From an uncultured Eubacteriales bacterium (GTDB lineage Bacteria; Bacillota; Clostridia; Lachnospirales; Bianqueaceae): a DNA stretch of 64,000 nucleotides. The position numbers and the translations under genes are program-made. Where the stretch lies: the NCBI GenBank assembly GCA_900315265.1, contig OMYN01000002.1:1-64000 (forward strand), in the 5' to 3' direction. Under the pieces are notes generated by a model. It made no database searches. It was not told the DNA's origin and saw only the letters and a list, made by a program, of their open reading frames with translations. Shown here one piece after another: positions 59,390 through 64,000 of this stretch; position 1 is the stretch's first letter, and every line of letters starts with the position of its first letter.

Positions 59390-60277
59390 TTACTCGCTGT
59401 CTTCGGATTTTTCCTTCATCTGATCCATGGCATCCTTGTACATCTTATCCTTCCATTCCTGATGCACCCAGGGGATCTTATTGTAGCCTTCCTGCATGCC
59501 CGGAAGGATCAGGCCTCCGTCTACGTTCAGGGAAATGCCTGTAATATAGGAAGCCTGATCGCTGGCCAGGAAGGCGACCGCTTCGCCTATATCCTCTGCT
59601 CTTCCGACCCGGTGCAGGGGGATGGATTCCTTTACGAAGGGGCTGCGGACCCTTTCCGGATTGTTGGGGTCATCCGGCCAGATGGCTCCCGGAGCCACGC
59701 AGTTGACCCGGATATTATAGGAAGACAGATCCAGGGCCATCGACTTGCAAGCCCTTTGGATGGCGGCTTTCAGGCCGCCGTACAGATAATCCTCCGCATA
59801 AGCTCTCTCGGCCCTCGTCGAAGTAATAAAAATGATATTACCCGGGATCTGATCCTTGACCATATAGCGCGACGCCGCTCCCGCACACAGAATATAATTG
59901 CGAAAATTGACGGTATAGACCGCGTCCACCTCCTGCGGTGTGACGGACAGTACCGATCCCCTGAAGCCTCCGTTTCCGGCGTTGCAGACCAAAAGGTCGA
60001 TATGGCCAAGATCTTCATGGGCCTGATCCATTACTTTTTGAACGGTATCCGTATCTTCCAGCGAAGCCGGATAGATAAAGCACCGGCGGCCTTCTTTGCG
60101 GATCTGTTCCTGCGTCTGTAAGGCCCCTTCCTTACGGCTGCGATAGGTGATGGCTACGTCATAGCCATGCTTTGCCAGTGTTATGGCGATCCCCTGGCCG
60201 ATGTTATGGCTTCCTCCCGTTACGACGGCTGTGCGGACAGATGTATCCATGGCTGAACCTGTATTTTCTGTATTCAT
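59390..60277 (-). CDS. SDR-family oxidoreductase with C-terminal extension
   Basis: A 295-residue short-chain dehydrogenase. VVTGGSHNIGQG is the cofactor motif, VCNAGNGG the NNAG equivalent, FITSTRAERA holds the catalytic Ser/Thr region, and YLYGGLKAA the Tyr/Lys pair. A ~35-residue C-terminal tail rich in Lys/Asp/Met (KDKMYKDAMDQMKEKSE) is unusual. The ATG at 60277 follows GGGAGG; an upstream in-frame start is less likely. It lies between the two dehydratases, so it probably acts on the same family of compounds as the SDR at 57428 but on a different step. Confidence 0.83.
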   Translation of the reverse strand: MNTENTGSAMDTSVRTAVVTGGSHNIGQGIAITLAKHGYDVAITYRSRKEGALQTQEQIRKEGRRCFIYPASLEDTDTVQKVMDQAHEDLGHIDLLVCNAGNGGFRGSVLSVTPQEVDAVYTVNFRNYILCAGAASRYMVKDQIPGNIIFITSTRAERAYAEDYLYGGLKAAIQRACKSMALDLSSYNIRVNCVAPGAIWPDDPNNPERVRSPFVKESIPLHRVGRAEDIGEAVAFLASDQASYITGISLNVDGGLILPGMQEGYNKIPWVHQEWKDKMYKDAMDQMKEKSEDSE

Positions 60278-60310
60278 GCTGCTGCCTCCCTGATTCTCAT
60301 CAAACACATG

Positions 60311-61525
60311 TTAAGGCCGGTTGATGGTCCCGTCCGGGCGCCGGCAGTTTGTCCATTTGGGCAGCGCGGTCGAGCAGGGGAACTTTTTGGCCAGATCTTC
60401 GTCAATGTCGATGCCAAGTCCCGGTTTATCGTTGGGATACAGATACCCTTTTCGAAGTTCCGGACAGCCGGGGAATACCTCCAGAGAATGCTGACCGAAG
60501 CCGGCAAATTCCTGGATACCGAAGTTGCTGCTGGATACATCCAGATGAAGGTTGGCCGCGTGGCCGACCGGCGAGGTGTCTCCGGGGCCGTGCCAGGCCG
60601 TTTTGACTCCGAAAACTTCGCAGAAATCGGAAAGCTTTTTGGCGGGAGTGATACCGCCGATCTGCGAGATATGGCAGCGGATGAAATCGATAAGTCGGTT
60701 GGAGATCAGCTTGTTATATTCACTGGGATTGTTGAAGAGCTCTCCCATTGCGATAGGCACCGTCGTCTGACTCCTTACCATTTGGAACCAGTCCACCTGC
60801 TCGGGCGGCAGTGCGTCTTCCAGAAAATAAGGACGGTACGGTTCAAGGGCTTTGGCCAGGCGGACCGCATGAATGGGATCCAGATGCTCGTGCACATCAT
60901 GGCACAGCCCTACCTTCATGCCGAAACGGTTCCGCATATATTCAAACAGTTCGGTAACCGAAAGTTCGTATCCCAGAGGATCGTAATAAGCGCCTTCGAC
61001 GGCTCCTTCCGGTTTCAGACTATCCAGATAATCAGCGTAGGCATTTCCCCCGTATCCCCCGTGCTGGACACGGACTACCTGGACTCCCTCCTCCAGGAAC
61101 TGCTGGACCCTGTCTCCTACGTCTTCCAGTGTTTTACCGTCTGCATGGCGGTAAACTCTGGCTGCTTCTCTTACTTTTCCGCCCAAAAGGTTATATACAG
61201 GCGTGTTCAGCATTTTTCCCTTGATATCCCACAAGGCTTCGTCTACGCCGGAGATCGCGTTATTCAGCACCGGCCCGTTGCGCCAGTAGGCCGATACCAT
61301 AGACATCTGCCAGATATCTTCGATGCGGGAAACATCTTTGCCTACCAGGAGAGGCTTCATATAATCCGTTACTGTGTGAGCGACGCTCTGCCAGCGCTGG
61401 GTAAACGTCGCACATCCGATGCCGTACAGGCCCGGTTCCGAAGTCTCTACTTTTACGATGACCAGAGGGATCCCCTCGGGAGCCGTGCAGATAGGATAAA
61501 TGTTACGGATAGTGACAAGAGACAT
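60311..61525 (-). CDS. Enolase-superfamily dehydratase, ManD/RspA-like
   Basis: A 404-residue member of the mannonate dehydratase (ManD)/RspA subgroup. Marks: CTAPEGIPLVIVKVET start, ALWDIKGKMLNTPVYNLLGG, the catalytic region RVQHGGYGG, CHDVHEHLDP with a metal/base histidine, FLEDALPPEQ and AMGELFNNP, and the later HGPGDTSPVGHAAN loop typical of ManD. Members dehydrate D-mannonate and/or D-gluconate, some very weakly. With KDG kinase and KDPG aldolase downstream it can deliver 2-keto-3-deoxygluconate. AGAAAGG lies before the ATG. A strong hairpin (61573-61615) separates it from the ABC permease. Confidence 0.88.
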   Translation of the reverse strand: MSLVTIRNIYPICTAPEGIPLVIVKVETSEPGLYGIGCATFTQRWQSVAHTVTDYMKPLLVGKDVSRIEDIWQMSMVSAYWRNGPVLNNAISGVDEALWDIKGKMLNTPVYNLLGGKVREAARVYRHADGKTLEDVGDRVQQFLEEGVQVVRVQHGGYGGNAYADYLDSLKPEGAVEGAYYDPLGYELSVTELFEYMRNRFGMKVGLCHDVHEHLDPIHAVRLAKALEPYRPYFLEDALPPEQVDWFQMVRSQTTVPIAMGELFNNPSEYNKLISNRLIDFIRCHISQIGGITPAKKLSDFCEVFGVKTAWHGPGDTSPVGHAANLHLDVSSSNFGIQEFAGFGQHSLEVFPGCPELRKGYLYPNDKPGLGIDIDEDLAKKFPCSTALPKWTNCRRPDGTINRP

Positions 61526-61572
61526 GATATACGCCTTTCTTATATATTGGTAATATTGTCAACAAGCCCTTT

Positions 61573-61615
61573 GGACAGATTCCATTCACACGATAAGGGG
61601 AATGGCAGTCTGTCC
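61573..61615 (-). other. Intercistronic hairpin without T run
   Basis: GGACAGA (61573-61579) pairs with TCTGTCC (61609-61615) and CCATTC (61582-61587) with GAATGG (61600-61605). No T run follows, so it may stabilise or process the mRNA between the permease and the dehydratase rather than end it. Confidence 0.6.
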
Positions 61616-61653
61616 GCGGGGCTGAACAAACAAAGCAAAGACGGGGACAATAA

Positions 61654-62541
61654 TCAGCCTTTCAGGCCGGCCGAACTGTCGTTGTCCATGATCTGCTTCT
61701 GGAAGATGCAGAAAACGACGATCGGAACGATGATGGCAAACATGGCCGCTCTGAGCTGTGTGGTGACGACGGAACCCTGACCGGTCTGCTCGTAAAGTTT
61801 GACCATAACGGTTTCTTTTCCGGAGTTGCCCAGCAGCAGATAAGGCATCAGGAAGTTGGACCATTCGCCTATAAAGGTGTTGATGGCGACAACGGTGATA
61901 ATCGGCTTGGACAGCGGAACGATGATGCGGAAAAAGATCTGTATATGGCTGGCTCCGTCGATGCGGGCCGCGTCGATATAGTCGCGTGGGATGCGGTCAA
62001 AGAAGGTCTTAAACATCATGACGTTGAAAGCCGAGGCTCCGCTGCCCAGGATCATGGGCCAGAAGGATGCCTTAAGGCCAAACGCGTTGTTGATGGTGAC
62101 CACATAGCGGTAAAGGACTACGAAGTTGCAGGTAGCCGGTACCAGCATGATACCCATCAGAAATCCCCAGATGATCTTTGTACCTCTGGGCCGCATGACG
62201 GACAGGACATAACCGAACATTCCGTTGAACAGGACCGATACGATAACGGCACCGATCGCCGAATAGAAGGAGTAAAAGTAGGCTTTACCGAACTGCAGCT
62301 GTTTCCAGGACCTTCGCAGCTGGTCAAAGCGCCATTCATAGGGCAGCAGTCTGGTCGTGGATTTCAGTTCCTTGGCATCTTTGAAAATGGCAAAGCACAG
62401 CCAGAAGATAGGATACAGAAAGATGATCGAAAGAAGGATCATGAATATATAGATCAATACCACCGCTGCCCGGTTGCTGCGTCTTTTCAGATCATAATAA
62501 TGAATGATACCGTCCGATTTTTCTTTATAACTTTCAAACAT
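61654..62541 (-). CDS. Carbohydrate ABC transporter permease (MalG/LplC-like)
   Basis: A 295-residue inner-membrane permease with six helices. The EAA loop that contacts the ATPase reads YIDAARIDGASHIQIFFRII, followed by PLSKP. It belongs to the MalG-like group of sugar ABC importers. It pairs with the permease 14 bases upstream and the binding protein further right. No ATPase gene is in view; Firmicutes often share one MsmK-type ATPase. Confidence 0.92.
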   Translation of the reverse strand: MFESYKEKSDGIIHYYDLKRRSNRAAVVLIYIFMILLSIIFLYPIFWLCFAIFKDAKELKSTTRLLPYEWRFDQLRRSWKQLQFGKAYFYSFYSAIGAVIVSVLFNGMFGYVLSVMRPRGTKIIWGFLMGIMLVPATCNFVVLYRYVVTINNAFGLKASFWPMILGSGASAFNVMMFKTFFDRIPRDYIDAARIDGASHIQIFFRIIVPLSKPIITVVAINTFIGEWSNFLMPYLLLGNSGKETVMVKLYEQTGQGSVVTTQLRAAMFAIIVPIVVFCIFQKQIMDNDSSAGLKG

Positions 62542-62555
62542 AGCGGATACCTCGT

Positions 62556-63494
62556 TTACTCTCTTTCTTTTTCGGTCATCCGGCGTTCAACAAGGGCACG
62601 GATAATTGAAAAGGCGATCAGGAACAGGGAGATGACTACACCCATGGCGCAGGCTACACCGTAACGGTTATCCCTGAAAGCAAAGAAGTACATCAGCAGC
62701 ATCATGGACAGAGATGCGTTGTTGGGGCCTCCGTTCGTCATGACCATAGGTTCGTACAAAACCTGGAACACACCGATGATCTGAAGGATGAAAAGAAGAT
62801 TGAACTGGCCTTTGATAGCCGGCCAGGTAATATAGCGGAACCGCTGCCAGGGAGAAGCCCCGTCAAGGGCCGCTGCTTCATACAGTTCCTGAGGGACTTC
62901 CGTCAGGGCTGCCATATACAAAAGGGCCGTACCTCCGGCTCCCTTCCAGGTCATGGAAAGAACGATCCAGATGATAACTACCTTAGGATTCGTCAAATAT
63001 TTAAACGGTCCCAGTCCTATTTTTCCAAACAGGATATTCAATACGCCCTGTCCGTCGCTTCGTAAGAAATATGTCAGGATCAGCAAAGAAGCGATCGCCG
63101 GCAGGATACCGGGAAGTCTTGCCGCGATACGGAAAAAAGATCTTCCTTTGGTTGTTTCCGCGCACAGGGCGGCGATGATCAGAGGAAGGAACAGACCGAA
63201 GATCAGTGACCAGAATACATAATAGACTGAGTTTTTGGCGGCCTGCCAGAACAAAGGATATTCAAATACGACTTTATAATTGCCGAACCCGAGGAAGTTT
63301 ACTAACTTCATGCCCTTTGTCGAATAAAAGGACATTTTCAGGGTACCTAAAATAGGCAGTATGATGAAAAAAACAAAACACACCAAACTGGGGAGCATGA
63401 GCAGCCAGGCAACCAGCTCTCTTTTGCGCTGCTCACCACTCATTTTATGGTGACGGTCTGCTTTTGCTACCGTATTTTCTTTCTTTCCCGCCAT
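62556..63494 (-). CDS. Carbohydrate ABC transporter permease (LplB/UgpA-like)
   Basis: A 312-residue permease with six helices after a polar start. The EAA loop is YEAAALDGASPWQRFRYITW. Resembles LplB/YurN-type sugar permeases. AGGAGG precedes the ATG. Together with the next permease it forms the membrane channel for the binding protein at the right edge. Confidence 0.92.
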   Translation of the reverse strand: MAGKKENTVAKADRHHKMSGEQRKRELVAWLLMLPSLVCFVFFIILPILGTLKMSFYSTKGMKLVNFLGFGNYKVVFEYPLFWQAAKNSVYYVFWSLIFGLFLPLIIAALCAETTKGRSFFRIAARLPGILPAIASLLILTYFLRSDGQGVLNILFGKIGLGPFKYLTNPKVVIIWIVLSMTWKGAGGTALLYMAALTEVPQELYEAAALDGASPWQRFRYITWPAIKGQFNLLFILQIIGVFQVLYEPMVMTNGGPNNASLSMMLLMYFFAFRDNRYGVACAMGVVISLFLIAFSIIRALVERRMTEKERE

Positions 63495-63535
63495 GGCTCC
63501 TCCTTATATTATTATACCTATCGATTCAATACAGA

Positions 63536-63584
63536 CAAAAAGCTGCCGGCATACCGGACAGTCTGTGTCCAGTCTTCCGGCAGC
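63536..63584 (-). terminator. Hairpin terminator between binding protein and permease
   Basis: GCTGCCGG (63542-63549) pairs with CCGGCAGC (63577-63584), with further inner pairs; the minus strand continues TTTTTG. Located just after the binding-protein gene, it likely limits read-through so that the binding protein is made in excess over the permeases. Confidence 0.85.
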
Positions 63585-63654
63585 AAATAGAACGATCGTT
63601 CAATTAATTAATATGCAAGCATTTTCTCAAAGCATTATCTAGTTGGGATCCGGC

Positions 63655-64000
63655 TCATTTCTGGACATCGAACGCCGTATCCAGAACAGCCTGATAATCC
63701 TGCTGTGCCTTGTCGAATACGGCCTGGATATCACCGTCAGGATCGACCATGACCTGCTGAAGGGCGGACGTCAGGAAAGCATACATCTGCTGGCACATAC
63801 CCTCTTCCTCTGCGTGTCCCGGATGAGATTCGGTATAAGCAAAGGTCGGATAATCATCCCAGTCGAAGTTTCTGTATTTTTCTACGACTTCCTTGACAGC
63901 ATCATAGTAGGAACCGGATTTATAGATATTCATGTAAGCGGAAACATAAACACCGCCGTAATCCTCGGTATCAAGTTTTGCTGTCTCTTCCAGAGCATCT
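63655..64000 (-). CDS. ABC solute-binding protein, C-terminal part
   Basis: Only the last ~115 residues are in the window; the gene continues past 64000. The frame stays open to the edge and includes DALEETAKLDTEDYGGVY before MNIYKSGSYYD. The end AVFDKAQQDYQAVLDTAFDVQK looks like the closing helices of a family-1 sugar-binding lipoprotein. Position upstream of two sugar permeases supports this. Confidence 0.75.
   Translation of the reverse strand, partial: DALEETAKLDTEDYGGVYVSAYMNIYKSGSYYDAVKEVVEKYRNFDWDDYPTFAYTESHPGHAEEEGMCQQMYAFLTSALQQVMVDPDGDIQAVFDKAQQDYQAVLDTAFDVQK

Overview
The window looks like chromosome from a Gram-positive, probably anaerobic member of the class Clostridia, most likely Lachnospiraceae-like. 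This is inferred from gene content and mid-range G+C; no rRNA is present to prove it. Supporting signs are strong AGGAGG ribosome sites, a sodium-pump oxaloacetate decarboxylase with a separate biotin carrier, an Re-type citrate synthase, ComEB, RecU, YitT, and many lipoproteins with serine-rich linkers. Most of the window is ordinary chromosome with dense operons, mainly on the minus strand.

Layout. 1-2245: a periodic short-repeat region at the left edge, a secreted 3D-domain protein, a long AT-rich gap and tRNA-Leu(UAG). 2275-7309: dCMP deaminase, the four-gene oxaloacetate decarboxylase operon (oadG, biotin carrier, oadB, oadA read on the minus strand) and a Y1/REP-type transposase-like gene. 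Related hairpins lie at 2855-2893 and 7432-7472. 7507-19553: a housekeeping run polA, coaE, a solute-binding lipoprotein, recU, plsX, acpP, rnc, smc, ftsY. 19621-26000: tRNA-Leu(CAA), three membrane proteins, an S1-domain protein, a solitary sugar-binding lipoprotein, an HD hydrolase and a possible structured RNA. 26153-30525: a YitT protein, then an SDR/anion permease/MFS operon. 30815-36447: an operon carrying the oxidative branch of the citrate cycle to 2-oxoglutarate, with its own GntR regulator and a probable operator over the -10 box. 36892-46111: GH18, HflX, TsaC, RpiB, P-type ATPase, GH3. 46275-49727: UvrC, a 60-bp periodic array of inverted TTGTCAA/TTGACAA motifs, and a PD-(D/E)XK-like protein of unknown role. 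49848-54136: a Nudix protein, GH172, a small membrane protein, a NifX-FKBP fusion and a flavoprotein. 54155-64000: a glycoside and sugar-acid utilisation locus (GH43, KDPG-type aldolase, PfkB kinase, SDRs, two enolase-superfamily dehydratases, ABC importer).

How the parts fit together. The oxaloacetate decarboxylase removes oxaloacetate while exporting sodium ions, whereas the Re-citrate synthase operon draws on oxaloacetate to make 2-oxoglutarate for glutamate. The right-hand locus probably imports a plant-derived oligosaccharide and channels a sugar acid through 2-keto-3-deoxy intermediates to pyruvate.

The least-explained items are the periodic inverted-motif arrays at 48361-48730 and 5-139, the nuclease-like gene beside the first, the RAYT-associated hairpins, the NifX-FKBP fusion, and the candidate RNA at 25811-25988.
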